In this document: positions 27,066 through 36,752 of the stretch, piece by piece | Layout: every line of letters begins with the position of its first letter | How positions within the stretch are numbered: position 1 is the first letter of the stretch | DNA from: Rubripirellula tenax | GTDB lineage: Bacteria > Planctomycetota > Planctomycetia > Pirellulales > Pirellulaceae | Length of the DNA: 64,000 bases | Assembly: GCF_007860125.1 (NCBI RefSeq) | Contig: NZ_SJPW01000007.1 | Coordinates: 602,626-666,625 of the forward strand | Direction of reading: 5' to 3' | Notes under the pieces: model-generated | What the model was told of the DNA's origin: nothing | Seen by the model: the letters and a program-made list of their open reading frames with translations, nothing else | Database searches by the model: none | Made by a program: the position numbers and the translations under genes

Positions 27066-28219
27066 CAGTGTGTGCGCTCCAGTACATAGTCCGCCAGTAA
27101 GGTTAACCGCCATCCGGCGTCACCGAAAACTGACACTCGGCTTTTTGCCGACTCAACCAATTCGTTTGCTTTTTCTTGGGCTCCTGCCAATCCGAGTAAT
27201 CCCGGATAAGTAAGTTTCCCTCGATCAGCGTCCTTTCCGACTCGTTTTCCAACTGTCGCTTCGTCAGCCGTGTGATCCAGAAGATCATCCACAACCTGGA
27301 AAGCCAGCCCCAGATCGCCCGCATACTTTCCTAATATCGCTCGCGAAGCCTCGTCGGCACCCGCTAAAATCGCTCCCAAATCGAGCGAGGCGGCAAACAG
27401 GGCCCCCGTCTTTCGTCGATGGATGGATTCTAGGTGCCCTATCCAAGTGTCCGTATGTGCTGTGCCGGATGCATCCCCATTGTGATCACTTCGCATGCTA
27501 ACTCCACTTTCCGCCGTAACTTGCATTGACATTCGGGTCGTTTCATTTCGCGATTCGGCGGCCAGGTCATCCGCTTGCCCCCCCACCAGACCGGACGCGG
27601 AAGCCGCCTGGGCCAAGCTTCCCATTGCTGCGGCCGCGGCAATTGGGTTCGCCACCCGGGTTGCCAAGTGCCGGAAAGCCTCGGCTTGAAGTGCATCGCC
27701 CGCCAGAATCGCTGTGGCTTCGTCGAACTTGATGTGGACCGTTGGGCGGCCGCGACGAAGGTCATCGTCATCCATCGCCGGCAAATCGTCGTGAATCAGC
27801 GAATAAGCGTGGACCATTTCGACCGCCACCGCGCCAGGCATCAACCGATCGCGGGCAGGGCCACCAAGGTCAACGCCACACGCTTCACCCGACATCAAAA
27901 CCAAGGCCGGCCGCAATCGCTTACCCGGAGCCAACAACGCATATCGCATCGCGGCGGCTAAAACCTCGGGGCAACCCGGACCAAAGTCGCAAGCCTGGTC
28001 GAGCGACATCTCGATCCAAGGCCGTAAATCTTCGATCCCCGATGGCGGCCGCGGAGACGATGGTTGTTGTTTGGCCAATGGTTTGGAGGCGAAGGGGTGG
28101 GAGGAGTTGGGTGGCGGGAAATCGGTGGTACGACGAGCTTGAAGAAAACGCGGATTCGGCAGACTCGGCCCGCAGAGTTTAGAAAAGACCCGGCCGATCG
28201 TCCACAGATTGTTCGTCAT
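27065..28219 (-). CDS. ispA: Short-chain polyprenyl diphosphate synthase
   Basis: About 384 residues when started at the ATG at 28219; the family is usually near 300. The first aspartate-rich motif is HDDLPAMDDDD (143-153) and the second is DDLLD (311-315), with GKRLRPALVL and LAGDALQAEAF also present. This makes farnesyl or geranylgeranyl diphosphate; chain length cannot be read off safely. Two oddities are seen. There is a Pro/Ser-rich N-terminal extension of about 60 residues. There is also an insert (about 223-258) between LAAES and HLESIHRRKTG, where other members have a short loop. The start overlaps the xseB end by 41 bp, and no ribosome site decides it. Confidence 0.9.
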   Translation of the reverse strand: MTNNLWTIGRVFSKLCGPSLPNPRFLQARRTTDFPPPNSSHPFASKPLAKQQPSSPRPPSGIEDLRPWIEMSLDQACDFGPGCPEVLAAAMRYALLAPGKRLRPALVLMSGEACGVDLGGPARDRLMPGAVAVEMVHAYSLIHDDLPAMDDDDLRRGRPTVHIKFDEATAILAGDALQAEAFRHLATRVANPIAAAAAMGSLAQAASASGLVGGQADDLAAESRNETTRMSMQVTAESGVSMRSDHNGDASGTAHTDTWIGHLESIHRRKTGALFAASLDLGAILAGADEASRAILGKYAGDLGLAFQVVDDLLDHTADEATVGKRVGKDADRGKLTYPGLLGLAGAQEKANELVESAKSRVSVFGDAGWRLTLLADYVLERTH

Positions 28220-28628
28220 CGGATCGATTAAGGGGACCATCGGTCCCCTCATCATTTGCTTTCGACGAATTTGCGGATTTTCGACGCGTCGCCGTTTTCG
28301 CGGTACCCGCTTTTGAGGCGCGTCCGCTACCCCCACGGACTTCCATTTCGCCAAGCGATTCGGTGATCGGGTTGCCGTCGGCGTCGAAACCGGACAACAC
28401 GCTGACTCGCTGTTCGGCTGCCGCTAGCAACTGATGACATTGCTTCAAGCGGCGGACGCCCGTTTCGTAGTGACCCAGAGATTCGGTCAAACTCAATTCG
28501 CCACTTTCCAAACTGCCCACGATGGCTTCGACGTCAGCCAATGCGGACTCGAAATCGATGGACGAGTCCTGTTCGACCCCCTCGTCGGTTGCAGCATTCA
28601 CAGACGATTTCACTTTCTTCTTGGCCAT
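28179..28628 (-). CDS. xseB: Exodeoxyribonuclease VII small subunit with basic tail
   Basis: A 149-residue protein. Residues about 24-85 are the XseB helical hairpin (DFESALADVEAIVGSLESG, then LSLTESLGHYETGVRRLK and LLAAAEQRVSVL). The usual family length is about 70-90 residues. The rest is a low-complexity, Lys/Ser/Ala-rich basic tail that ends acidic. The large subunit gene xseA is not beside it. The gene begins the operon with ispA and dxs, a pairing also seen in other bacteria. Confidence 0.88.
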   Translation of the reverse strand: MAKKKVKSSVNAATDEGVEQDSSIDFESALADVEAIVGSLESGELSLTESLGHYETGVRRLKQCHQLLAAAEQRVSVLSGFDADGNPITESLGEMEVRGGSGRASKAGTAKTATRRKSANSSKANDEGTDGPLNRSDDEQSVDDRPGLF

Positions 28629-28798
28629 GGGTCCGATATGCAGCGGGTATTGTTTGACTTTTGCTTCTGCGTGACGTAGTCATTCGATGGTCGCGTTGGT
28701 CCATCGTCGAACCGATGGGCTTTGTTCACGACCAAGACATTCACAAGATAACGATCGTAACGATTATTTAACCAGATCGCCTCCCGCAATCGGTCACC

Positions 28799-29869
28799 AT
28801 GGCTCGGAAGTCACGAAAACAGAATCGAAATTCGCGAACGACTGCTTCTGAGCGAACGCCAGACTCGGTGGTTGAGTCGCCGTCGCCCGTAACGAGCGAT
28901 TCGTCCAGCGGCGAAATCGCCCCGCGGCCTAGCGCAATCACTGGCACGGTTGCCGATTCGGACGCGATCGAGCCCGTCGGTGACCGTCATGCCCTTGATG
29001 ACCGTCATGCCGTCGACGATTCGGCTCAGCTGTTGACGCACGTTTCCAGCCAGATTGATCAACTGCATCAAATGTTCGCGGAGTTGTCCCATCGCGTTGT
29101 TGCGGGCCCCATTGTGAATACGATCGCATCCAACGATGAAGTGGATCAGATTCGATTCGAAGTGGAAGAATTGGCCAGCCGACTGCGTTTGATGGAGGAC
29201 GAGAACGACGAGCTTCGGCAACAAAACGACGACCTTGCTACTCAGCTTGCCAATTCCAACATCCGCAAAACCGTCTCCAACGCTCAATCGAGCACCAGCG
29301 ACGCGCTGACGTGGGACGAACGCAAAGCGTTGATCATGCAGCAAATGGAGTCTGAAACGTTCGACGCCGATGTGTTCGTCGATGAACTTCAGTCAGAGCT
29401 CAGTGAAGCCGCAGAATCGATTTCCGAGACCGAAACGCCGACCGAATTCGTCTCTAAGCTGATCGATCTACTGAATAAACGCGAAGAAGACCTCGCCAAT
29501 CGCAACGCCGAAATCGGCGAGCTGCGGCTATTGCTCGAGCAACCCTGCGAGGTCCGAGATGCCAGCGTTGTCGTTGGTGCTGCCGCGATTGCCCAGTTGG
29601 TTGACGCGGATGAACTGGTGCTTCAGGAACGCAATCGCCTGCAATTGTTGCAAGCCGAGTGGGAAGAAAAATTCCGTCGCAGCGAAATCGAAGCGTCCTT
29701 AGAACGCGCGAAGTTGTCACGCGAACGGCAAGAGCTCTCCAACAAGACCGCCCAGCTGGAGGAACAAATCGAGCACCTCCGGCGAGAAACTCGTCAAACC
29801 GAGGAAACCGGTTCGGGCAATTCGCGACGCTGGTTGGTAAAGCTGGGTCTGAGCGACGACGAATCGTAA
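28799..29869 (+). CDS. Coiled-coil protein of unknown function
   Basis: A 356-residue soluble protein. The first 75 residues are disordered and rich in Ser, Pro and Thr. They contain a local duplication (DRHALDDRHAVDD, encoded by repeats of GACCGTCATGCC near 28981-29010). Long coiled coils span about residues 110-160 (VEELASRLRLMEDENDELRQ) and 265-345 (ERAKLSRERQELSNKTAQLE). No membrane segment or enzyme motif. Its neighbours do not point to a role; it converges on the hybrid kinase gene with a 17-bp gap. Confidence 0.7.
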   Translation: MARKSRKQNRNSRTTASERTPDSVVESPSPVTSDSSSGEIAPRPSAITGTVADSDAIEPVGDRHALDDRHAVDDSAQLLTHVSSQIDQLHQMFAELSHRVVAGPIVNTIASNDEVDQIRFEVEELASRLRLMEDENDELRQQNDDLATQLANSNIRKTVSNAQSSTSDALTWDERKALIMQQMESETFDADVFVDELQSELSEAAESISETETPTEFVSKLIDLLNKREEDLANRNAEIGELRLLLEQPCEVRDASVVVGAAAIAQLVDADELVLQERNRLQLLQAEWEEKFRRSEIEASLERAKLSRERQELSNKTAQLEEQIEHLRRETRQTEETGSGNSRRWLVKLGLSDDES

Positions 29870-29886
29870 CGATCAACCGGTGGCGA

Positions 29887-32754
29887 TTACTCAGCTGTCA
29901 GATCTAAGAAATTGTTCAACGCCCTCAGCATTCTGTTGACTTCTTCGCTCAGCGATTCCAGGATCATCGGTGACGTCGCCAGTGAATCAGCGATGGAGAG
30001 TTCTTCCAACTGCGACGCAAGCTCTGAAACACGCTTGGCGTAAAACAGATTCGAAGATCCTTTGAGCGTATGCGCCGCTCGACGAATCAGCATCGCGTCG
30101 CCATCGGGAACTTCGTTGGCAAGCGTCTCCAAAATGGATTCGCATTCCGGAATAAAGACTTCTGCCAACCGACGCACACCTTGCAATCCACCGGGCACGC
30201 GAATGGCTGCGGCGCGTAAGTCAATCGTTCCGTCAGTCGTCTCGGCAACGGAGTCCCATCGTGTCGTCGTTCGGCTGCCGCTTCCGCCGCTGGTTGTGGA
30301 TCCCGTATTGAACTTGGATGCACCGGTCGAATAAGTGGTCGAATCTGACATTCCCGACAAGCAGGTTTCCTCCGGCGCGAATTGAGCAAGTGTTTCTTGC
30401 AAACGTCGTGGATGGATCGGCTTTGGCAAATGCGCGTCCATGCCAGCGTCCAAGCATGCCTTGGCGTCTTCTTTCATCGCCGCAGCGGTCAATGCGATAA
30501 TGGGAATGTGCTTGCCGGAGGAGCCTTCAGCCGCTCGAATGTGCATGGTCGCTTCGATGCCGTCCATGACTGGCATGTGCATGTCCATCAGGATCAAATC
30601 GAATGGCTCGGCCTTCCATCGTGCGATCGTCTCGCGACCGTCGCTGGCGACAACCGCTTGATGACCGGCGGCTTTCAACAATCCGATCGCAACATGTTGA
30701 TTGGCGAGCCCGTCCTCGGCCACCAAAACGCGAAGCGGCGCGCATTCGACGGGCGCCTCGGTGGCGACGACGGAATGGGGACTTTCCACGTTCATCACGT
30801 GCAGAACCGTATCCAGCAACTCAGACTGAACCACCGGCTTGATCAAATAGCGAGAAATCCCCAATTCGCCGCAACGGTCAATGTCTTCTTGGCGATCAGC
30901 CGATGACAAAATGATCAACTTCGGGGCCGGGCCCTCGCCGAGTGATTGGATCTTTTCGGCCAACTGAAACCCATCCATTTCGGGCATCATGCAATCCAGG
31001 ATGACCATCGAAAACGGTTTGCCTTGATCCCTGGCTTTTTGAAGTTGGTCGATTGCTGCGGCACCGCCATCGACCAAGGTTGGCGAGAGTTGCCACGACA
31101 AAAAGATCTCTTTCAAGATCCGACGATTGGTTTCGTTGTCATCGACGACCAGGACGGGTAGGTCGACCAAGTTTTTCAGCCGGATCTGCGGGCTGACTTC
31201 ACTCGACGGTCCCTTGGGCAACAGGGCTGTAAAAAAGAAGGACGTGCCTTTGCCAACTTCGGATTCCAATGCCAAATGGCCGCCCATCAATTCGACCAAT
31301 TGCTTGGTGATGGCAAGTCCCAACCCTGTGCCGCCAAAACGCCGGGTTGTCGAAGTATCGGCTTGAGTGAACGCTTCCAAAACCGCCGCCTGCTTATCAA
31401 GCGGGATGCCCACACCACTGTCGCTGACTTTGAAATGGACCGGGATCAATGCCGGCATCGTTTCGGAAGACAGATGTGGGGTCACGTCATCGCTGATCCC
31501 TTTACTGACTTCGACAACGATTTCGCCTTCGTCGGTAAACTTGATCGCGTTTCCAATCAAGTTGATCAGGATCTGTCGGATGCGACCGGGATCGCCGATC
31601 ATCCGGTCGGGCACGTCCGACGCAACGCGACATGCCAGTTCCAGTCCTTTTTCATTCGCACGAAGAGCCAGCGTGCGACCCGTTTTTTCGACCAGATCTC
31701 GAATCGAGAACGGGATCGATTCCAGTTCTAGTTTGCGGGCTTCGATTTTCGAAAAATCGAGAATGTCGTTCAGCAGCCGCAGCAGCGAGTCGGCCGAATC
31801 GCGAACCAGTTCGTTGTAGTCGATTTGCTCTGATGTCAGTTGCGTTTGCGATAACAGTTCCGAGATGCCGATGATCGCGTTCATGGGCGTGCGAATCTCG
31901 TGGCTCATGTTTGCCAAGAAATCGCTCTTGGCACGGTTCGCTTGGTCAGCTGCTTTGAGCGCCTTTTCCAAGGCCTCTTGCGAAGCCTTCAAGTCGGTGA
32001 TGTCTCGTGAAATCCCGAAGGTGCCCGTGATCTGATCTTGATCGTCGATCATCGGCATCTTCGTCGACATGCACCAAGTGTCTTCATGGCCCGGCCACGT
32101 TTCGCGTTCCACGCGATCGACCAGCGGAACACGCGTTTCCATGATCCTGACTTCGTCTTCTCGCGCTTGTTCTGCGTGTAGGCCCGTGAATATGTCCGCA
32201 TCGGTAAGGCCGACCGCCGCCTGCGCACTCTCGATGCCAAGCTTTTGGGCCATCGCTTCGCTGATGCGAACGAAGCGACTTTCGCAGTCCTTGAAATAGA
32301 TCGAATCGGGAATGTATTTCAAAAGTGTCGTCAGTAACGCTTTCTCCTTTCGCAACTCTTGTTCGGCGACGATACGATCGGTGACATCCCAGAACATCAC
32401 TTGAATACCGATCGCTTGCCCATCTTGATCACAAATGGGCGTCTTGATCCGTTCGATCCAGGATCGATTGCCTTTGGTATTCGTCGTCAATTCGACGTTG
32501 TGCAGCGGTTTTCCGCTGGCCATGACCGCCAGATCATCCGCCAAGTACTGGCGAGCGATGTCGGGCGGGAAAAGATCAGCGTCCGTTTTGCCTTCGATTT
32601 CTATCAGCGTCGTTTGGCGAAAATCCAAATACGCCTTGTTGGCAAACAGCCGCCGGCCTTCGGAGTCCTTGATCAAAAGGCTAAGCGGCAACGTGTTGAC
32701 CAGCGCTTGATAGGTCGAACGCGATTGCAACAGTTCGGAGGCGTCCGAATCCAT
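29887..32754 (-). CDS. Hybrid sensor histidine kinase (PAS-PAS-HK-REC-REC-HPt)
   Basis: A 955-residue soluble phosphorelay protein with no membrane segment. Domains in order: PAS (about 10-130), PAS (135-258), HisKA with the phospho-His H285 in MSHEIRTP, HATPase (about 385-515, with SDSGVGIP and GGTGLGLAI), receiver 1 (533-655, phospho-Asp D587 in [12 protein letters not shown]), receiver 2 (674-792, D724 in [13 protein letters not shown]) and an HPt domain with H895 ([11 protein letters not shown]). A Ser/Thr/Gly-rich linker (800-845) precedes the HPt. The whole relay is in one chain, similar to BarA/GacS types, but the sensing is cytoplasmic. It lies 27 bp downstream of the receiver-ATPase gene, so the two form an operon. 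Confidence 0.95.
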   Translation of the reverse strand: MDSDASELLQSRSTYQALVNTLPLSLLIKDSEGRRLFANKAYLDFRQTTLIEIEGKTDADLFPPDIARQYLADDLAVMASGKPLHNVELTTNTKGNRSWIERIKTPICDQDGQAIGIQVMFWDVTDRIVAEQELRKEKALLTTLLKYIPDSIYFKDCESRFVRISEAMAQKLGIESAQAAVGLTDADIFTGLHAEQAREDEVRIMETRVPLVDRVERETWPGHEDTWCMSTKMPMIDDQDQITGTFGISRDITDLKASQEALEKALKAADQANRAKSDFLANMSHEIRTPMNAIIGISELLSQTQLTSEQIDYNELVRDSADSLLRLLNDILDFSKIEARKLELESIPFSIRDLVEKTGRTLALRANEKGLELACRVASDVPDRMIGDPGRIRQILINLIGNAIKFTDEGEIVVEVSKGISDDVTPHLSSETMPALIPVHFKVSDSGVGIPLDKQAAVLEAFTQADTSTTRRFGGTGLGLAITKQLVELMGGHLALESEVGKGTSFFFTALLPKGPSSEVSPQIRLKNLVDLPVLVVDDNETNRRILKEIFLSWQLSPTLVDGGAAAIDQLQKARDQGKPFSMVILDCMMPEMDGFQLAEKIQSLGEGPAPKLIILSSADRQEDIDRCGELGISRYLIKPVVQSELLDTVLHVMNVESPHSVVATEAPVECAPLRVLVAEDGLANQHVAIGLLKAAGHQAVVASDGRETIARWKAEPFDLILMDMHMPVMDGIEATMHIRAAEGSSGKHIPIIALTAAAMKEDAKACLDAGMDAHLPKPIHPRRLQETLAQFAPEETCLSGMSDSTTYSTGASKFNTGSTTSGGSGSRTTTRWDSVAETTDGTIDLRAAAIRVPGGLQGVRRLAEVFIPECESILETLANEVPDGDAMLIRRAAHTLKGSSNLFYAKRVSELASQLEELSIADSLATSPMILESLSEEVNRMLRALNNFLDLTAE

Positions 32755-32781
32755 GGCAGTGACTCTAAAGAAGTAAGTGTT

Positions 32782-33678
32782 TTAGCTGCAACGTTTGATC
32801 ATCGTGACTTCGTTGCCGGACTCATTGAAGATCAATTCGTCCGTGAAACTTCTCATCAGAACTAGCCCACGGCCCGACTCGGTGTCCAGGACTTGCGCAT
32901 CTTCGCGGCCTGGCAAATCCGACGTGTTGAAGCCGCGACCTTGGTCACGCACGACGACGCGAATTTCTGCCTTGGAAGCGGTGGCTTCCACGAAGACCAA
33001 TCGATCTTTGTACGGGGCGGTGTTCTTTCGTGTTTCGATCAGGTCCGACGTTGCGTCATCGTAAATGATCGCACGGTGCGGCGGTGTGACGGACGGGCCG
33101 AGTTGCAAGTTGCCTCGGTACATGGCGTTGAGCATGGCATGCTCGACGGCCATTCCAAACCGAACCATGTCGCTGCCGGAAAGCAAATCCATCCCCGACG
33201 CAACTTGGATCAACAACGCAATGGTCGGAGCGATCAATGACGCATCGTTGGGCATCTTGAAATCGAAAGAGTTCTTCTGGAGCGTTGAAATCAACTTCGC
33301 AAAGCTGGCGTCGGTTCGGATCACACCCAGCACTTCAACGATCGTGTCGTTCAGAAGCGATTCGAGGTGATTTTTAGGGACGTAACCTGCGGCCCCTTTC
33401 TGCAGCGCTTTCGATGCCAACTCTTCGCTGCCTCTCGCCGTCACCAAAATCGAAGGAACGTGTTCGTAGTCCAGGCTCATCGCTTTAACGAGTTCTAGGC
33501 CATTCAGCTCAGGCATTTCCAGGTCGGTGATGACAACATCGAAAATGTGTTCGTCTAGAGCACTTAGCGCCAAACGGCCATTCGCCACATGGATGACGGC
33601 ATGCGACGCCTGTTCCAACAACATCCGCATTTCGACGGCTTGAGTAGGCGAGTCTTCGACCAGTAGTACGCGCGCCAT
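32782..33678 (-). CDS. Response regulator with C-terminal HATPase (anti-sigma/RsbW-like) domain
   Basis: A 298-residue protein. The N-terminal receiver (about 1-120) has the acidic pair near E8-D9, phospho-Asp D52 (VITDLEMPELNG), the VTARG switch Ser/Thr region and the GYVPK lysine. The C-terminal domain (about 160-298) is a GHKL ATPase of the RsbW/SpoIIAB kind, with RFGMAVEHAMLNAMYRGN as the N box, VVRDQGRGF as G1 and SGRGLVLMRSFTDE as G2. Such receiver-ATPase fusions act as partner-switch kinases or in output control. It heads an operon with the hybrid kinase, which is the likely phosphodonor. Confidence 0.88.
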   Translation of the reverse strand: MARVLLVEDSPTQAVEMRMLLEQASHAVIHVANGRLALSALDEHIFDVVITDLEMPELNGLELVKAMSLDYEHVPSILVTARGSEELASKALQKGAAGYVPKNHLESLLNDTIVEVLGVIRTDASFAKLISTLQKNSFDFKMPNDASLIAPTIALLIQVASGMDLLSGSDMVRFGMAVEHAMLNAMYRGNLQLGPSVTPPHRAIIYDDATSDLIETRKNTAPYKDRLVFVEATASKAEIRVVVRDQGRGFNTSDLPGREDAQVLDTESGRGLVLMRSFTDELIFNESGNEVTMIKRCS

Positions 33679-33808
33679 TTTGAAACTCTTTCTTCTGGGT
33701 TGGATGAAGTACCTCCACTAAGTACGCATGATACCACCCAGCGGCTAAACGCTGTGCTACCGCCGTCTAAATTTTCAGGACCGCGACATCGCTTCGAAAA
33801 CCGCTATT

Positions 33809-34888
33809 TTAAAGCCCGGGCGTGAAATCGTCTTCGCCTGAAAGCGACAATGCAAACTGGCACAACAGTTCCGCAGCATGGTCGATGTCCAATGTCGAAA
33901 CCACCTCGACGGCCGAGTGCATGTAGCGATTGGGGATCGCCACCAAGCCGGTCGCTACTCCGCCACCGTGGACCTGTAACGCGTTGGCGTCGTTGGAGGC
34001 CGCACGACCAATCGCTGCCAATTGAAAGGGGATCGAATGAGCCCCACACAGCTCGATCAGCCGATCCGCAACTTTGTGATTGATGTTAGGCCCACGAAAG
34101 ATGACGGGACCGCTACCGACACGGATGTCGCCCTGTTTTTGCTTGTCGATCGTGGGACAGTCCGACGCGTGGGTCACGTCGACCGCAATCGCAACCGTCG
34201 GATGGATGCTGCCCGCCGCCGTTTTGGCACCCCGCAAACCAATTTCTTCTTGCACGGTCGTGACCGTGTGTAAGTGACATCGTAGGGGTTGTTTCTTCGC
34301 TGCGATCGCAGCGCGACGCAGCGCTTCGACGACCGTCCACATGCCCGTCTTGTTGTCCATGCCGGGGCCGCTGATTCGATTGTGACGCAGGTCGCGAAAC
34401 TTAAGTTCCAAGGTGACCGGATCACCCACCGAAATAATCGTTTCGGCATCTGCTTTGTCGGTGGCGCCGATGTCCAACCACATGTCATCGATCTTGACGA
34501 CTTGTTCCCGTTCCGACGAGTTCAGCAAATGAATCGGTTTGCGGCTGATCACCGCCGGCACGGGACCAGCATCCGTCCAGATCGTCATCGATTGGCCGAT
34601 CAATTGCTGGGGGTCCCAGCCGCCAATGGTTTGCGCGTACACAAAACCGGAATCGTCAATGTACGAAATCAACATCCCGATCTGATCACAGTGACCTGCG
34701 TACATCAACCGCGGGCCAGTTGTGTCGCCGGCGCTGGCAATCAAGTTGCCGTGCAAGTCGATGCGAACTTCATCAGCAGAGTCGCCGATGTATTCGGCAA
34801 TCAATTTTTGAATGCGTTCTTCGAATCCGGAAGGGCTTGGCGTCGTGATGGCCTGTTCAAGAAAAGTTCGTGCGTTGGCTTCCATCAT
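33809..34888 (-). CDS. M42-family metallo-aminopeptidase
   Basis: A 359-residue protein, the normal length for M42 (PepA/FrvX/tetrahedral aminopeptidases). Metal ligands are seen in order: AGHCDQIG (H66, D68 nearby), GPGMDNKTG, the catalytic glutamate pair in TVQEEIGLRGA, AVDVTHASD, and the final MHSAVEVV. It removes N-terminal residues from peptides in the cytoplasm. Start is one of two adjacent ATGs (34888 or 34885). It stands alone, after a 130-bp gap from the signalling operon. Confidence 0.93.
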   Translation of the reverse strand: MMEANARTFLEQAITTPSPSGFEERIQKLIAEYIGDSADEVRIDLHGNLIASAGDTTGPRLMYAGHCDQIGMLISYIDDSGFVYAQTIGGWDPQQLIGQSMTIWTDAGPVPAVISRKPIHLLNSSEREQVVKIDDMWLDIGATDKADAETIISVGDPVTLELKFRDLRHNRISGPGMDNKTGMWTVVEALRRAAIAAKKQPLRCHLHTVTTVQEEIGLRGAKTAAGSIHPTVAIAVDVTHASDCPTIDKQKQGDIRVGSGPVIFRGPNINHKVADRLIELCGAHSIPFQLAAIGRAASNDANALQVHGGGVATGLVAIPNRYMHSAVEVVSTLDIDHAAELLCQFALSLSGEDDFTPGL

Positions 34889-35653
34889 GCGTACTCGTAA
34901 ACGTTGTTGGTGAGGAGTTGCTGTTTTGCTGAAACAGTCGAAAGTGGGGCAAAATCGTTCGACTGGGCGCTGTGAACCGATTCGCGTCGCAAAAAATGGC
35001 TCTCGGACGCCTCAGAGCGTCACGACTGCGGAAAGTTTTTTTTGATCGACTGCGCCGTCTGGGGCAATCGTAAGCGAGTTCCAGGCGTCTGAATATCATG
35101 GAGATTACGGGCTTTCCGAGACATCTCGCCCGGGCTTGGAGGTGGGTTTGGTTCGGTCAAGACCAAAGAAACCGCTCATACTGCTTGTTCTCAATCAAAC
35201 GCACTAAAGAGTTAGCCCGGTTTTACTCGACACTATGTCTCGGACAGGGATTGCTTTTGCAGTTCTGACGCGAAGGCCTTCTTTTGGGAGGTCGTCCATC
35301 AGAGCGGTAAGATGAATGCAGTGTCCACCCAGGGGGGATTCTGGGAAACGCATTCGGCGGTTTCACGATGATCATTCATCGCGTGGCCACCGGAGGATGG
35401 ATCGGCGAACACAACCGAACATTCCGTAGAGACTTTGAACCGTTTTGCAATGTCGTTCGCGACATTGCGCCGGCTTAGAAGTCTTGAGCGGAGGGTACGG
35501 CTTTGGGCGTGGAACTTCCACAGCATCTGCCCCGCCAACGAAGCAAACGTTTCGTTTTGAACGAGTTTACTAAACAAAACCGCGAGGATCCCGCTAGGCG
35601 AGCGTCGCAAGATGCAAACCGGCTGGCCCGACCCAGCGTAGGACTTTCACACT
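34889..35653. other. Long intergenic region with a UUCG-capped hairpin
   Basis: About 765 bases without a supported gene, before a possible small ORF. Within it, GCAATGTCG (35447-35455), TTCG (35456-35459) and CGACATTGC (35460-35468) form a perfect 9-bp stem capped by a UUCG tetraloop. No T-run follows. Short frames on both strands (for example 35299-35610 minus) are Arg/Ser-rich and look like chance. The region may hold a long leader or an untranslated RNA; it does not show the conserved motifs of RNase P RNA, tmRNA or SRP RNA. Confidence 0.4.
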
Positions 35654-35875
35654 GTGCCTTTGACAGAAGAAAGATCGACTGCCGAACTTCGGCGATCCGA
35701 TCCGACCAAGTCAAGGTATTGGTTTGATGTGACCCACCACATCGAACCGTGGCAACTGATCAGGACCAGTTGTTCAGACGATCGCACCGCGAAGCAGGGC
35801 CTACAGGACAATGGTTACCGACGCACCATTGTTCGAGGGAATAATAAACGAGGCGTTATGGAGTACCTAGCATGA
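35654..35875 (+). CDS. Possible small leader ORF coupled to the HTH-receiver gene
   Basis: A 73-residue frame whose TGA stop overlaps the ATG of the next gene (ATGA at 35872-35875). This is the arrangement used for translational coupling. The peptide has no recognised domain, and the last five codons (MEYLA) could by themselves be a mini-ORF. A GGAG inside it (35860-35863) serves as the likely ribosome site of the next gene. It may be real, or the overlap may be chance. Confidence 0.3.
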   Translation: MPLTEERSTAELRRSDPTKSRYWFDVTHHIEPWQLIRTSCSDDRTAKQGLQDNGYRRTIVRGNNKRGVMEYLA

Positions 35876-36444
35876 AGGTCTTCACAACTGGACAGGTCGC
35901 TAAGATCTGTAAAGTAGCACCCCGGACCGTATCGAAATGGTTCGACTCGGGGCGTTTGAAAGGCTATCGAATTCCTGGATCACAGGATCGCCGCATTCCA
36001 CGAGAATACTTGATCAAGTTTCTCAAGGAGCACGGTATGCCCCTTGGCGACTTGGAAGACGAAGCGATGGCAAAGTGCCTGATCGTCGCCCAAGACCAGG
36101 TGCTGATTGAGAACTTGAAGCGTGAACTTCCGCCCGAGAAAGCGTTCAAAGTGGCAGTCGCCGCGAGCGGTTTCGAGGCTGGAATTCAAGCGGAAAGCTT
36201 CAATCCGGATTGCATCATCGTTGACTTTTCGATTGGCAAGATCGAAGCAGTTCAAATCTGCCAGAACTTGCGCAAGAACATCGATTTCACCGATATCATC
36301 CTGATTGCTCTGTTGCCCGATGACGGACAACCGATGAGCTTTGACCGAAGCAGCATCAACGAGACGTTCAAGAAGCCGTTCGACGCCCACTTGTTGGCCG
36401 AACGCTTGCGAACACTCGTCGGTGCGAAAAAAGAATTGGTTTAG
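35872..36444 (+). CDS. HTH (BldC/excisionase-like) protein with degenerate receiver domain
   Basis: A 190-residue protein. Residues 1-57 are a MerR-like HTH of the BldC/excisionase type (VFTTGQVAKICKVAPRTVSK, followed by WFDSGRLKGYRIPGSQDRR). Residues about 67-188 fold like a response-regulator receiver. They have a possible phospho-Asp D118 (CIIVDFSIGK) and K168 (FKKPFD), but the acidic pair is reduced to AQD and the switch Thr/Ser position reads LIALL, so phosphorylation is doubtful. The order is DNA binding first, receiver second, the reverse of most regulators. A long leader precedes it and a strong terminator follows, so it is a single-gene unit. Confidence 0.85.
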   Translation: MKVFTTGQVAKICKVAPRTVSKWFDSGRLKGYRIPGSQDRRIPREYLIKFLKEHGMPLGDLEDEAMAKCLIVAQDQVLIENLKRELPPEKAFKVAVAASGFEAGIQAESFNPDCIIVDFSIGKIEAVQICQNLRKNIDFTDIILIALLPDDGQPMSFDRSSINETFKKPFDAHLLAERLRTLVGAKKELV

Positions 36445-36514
36445 GTTCGCCAAACCGGGTTGAAAGGATTCGACTCGAATAACGAGCAGAGACCTCTACA
36501 AGAGCCTCGTCGAT

Positions 36515-36554
36515 AGGCGTCTCACATCCCCGCAGATGTGAGACGCCTTTTTTT
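36515..36554 (+). terminator. Rho-independent terminator of the HTH-receiver gene
   Basis: AGGCGTCTCACATC (36515-36528), loop CCCGCA, and the exact complement GATGTGAGACGCCT (36535-36548), followed by seven T. A 14-bp perfect stem with a T-run is as strong as such sites get. It lies 70 bases after the stop codon. Confidence 0.95.
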
Positions 36555-36752
36555 ATGCGCCAACGGTTGGCCTAGCCGATCATTGCCCCGCTCGCGATGG
36601 CTCGTTTCTTTGTCTCCCTTTGCCCGCGGGCGGCCCCACCTGATAGGATACAGATTGCCACTGATGGCTTTCGTTCGCTCTCATCGAACGACTCTAGTAC
36701 GGATCACTCTTTTCCAGATCAAAGTTTTTCCAGATCACAAAGGTGCGCGGCA

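Noticed and set aside
28981-29012. Tandem GACCGTCATGCC repeats
   Set aside because: They encode a short DRHALDD-DRHAVDD duplication inside a disordered part of a coding gene; not an independent repeat element.
35299-35610. 103-residue minus-strand frame in the long intergenic region
   Set aside because: No domain, no ribosome site, and it spans the UUCG hairpin; probably chance.
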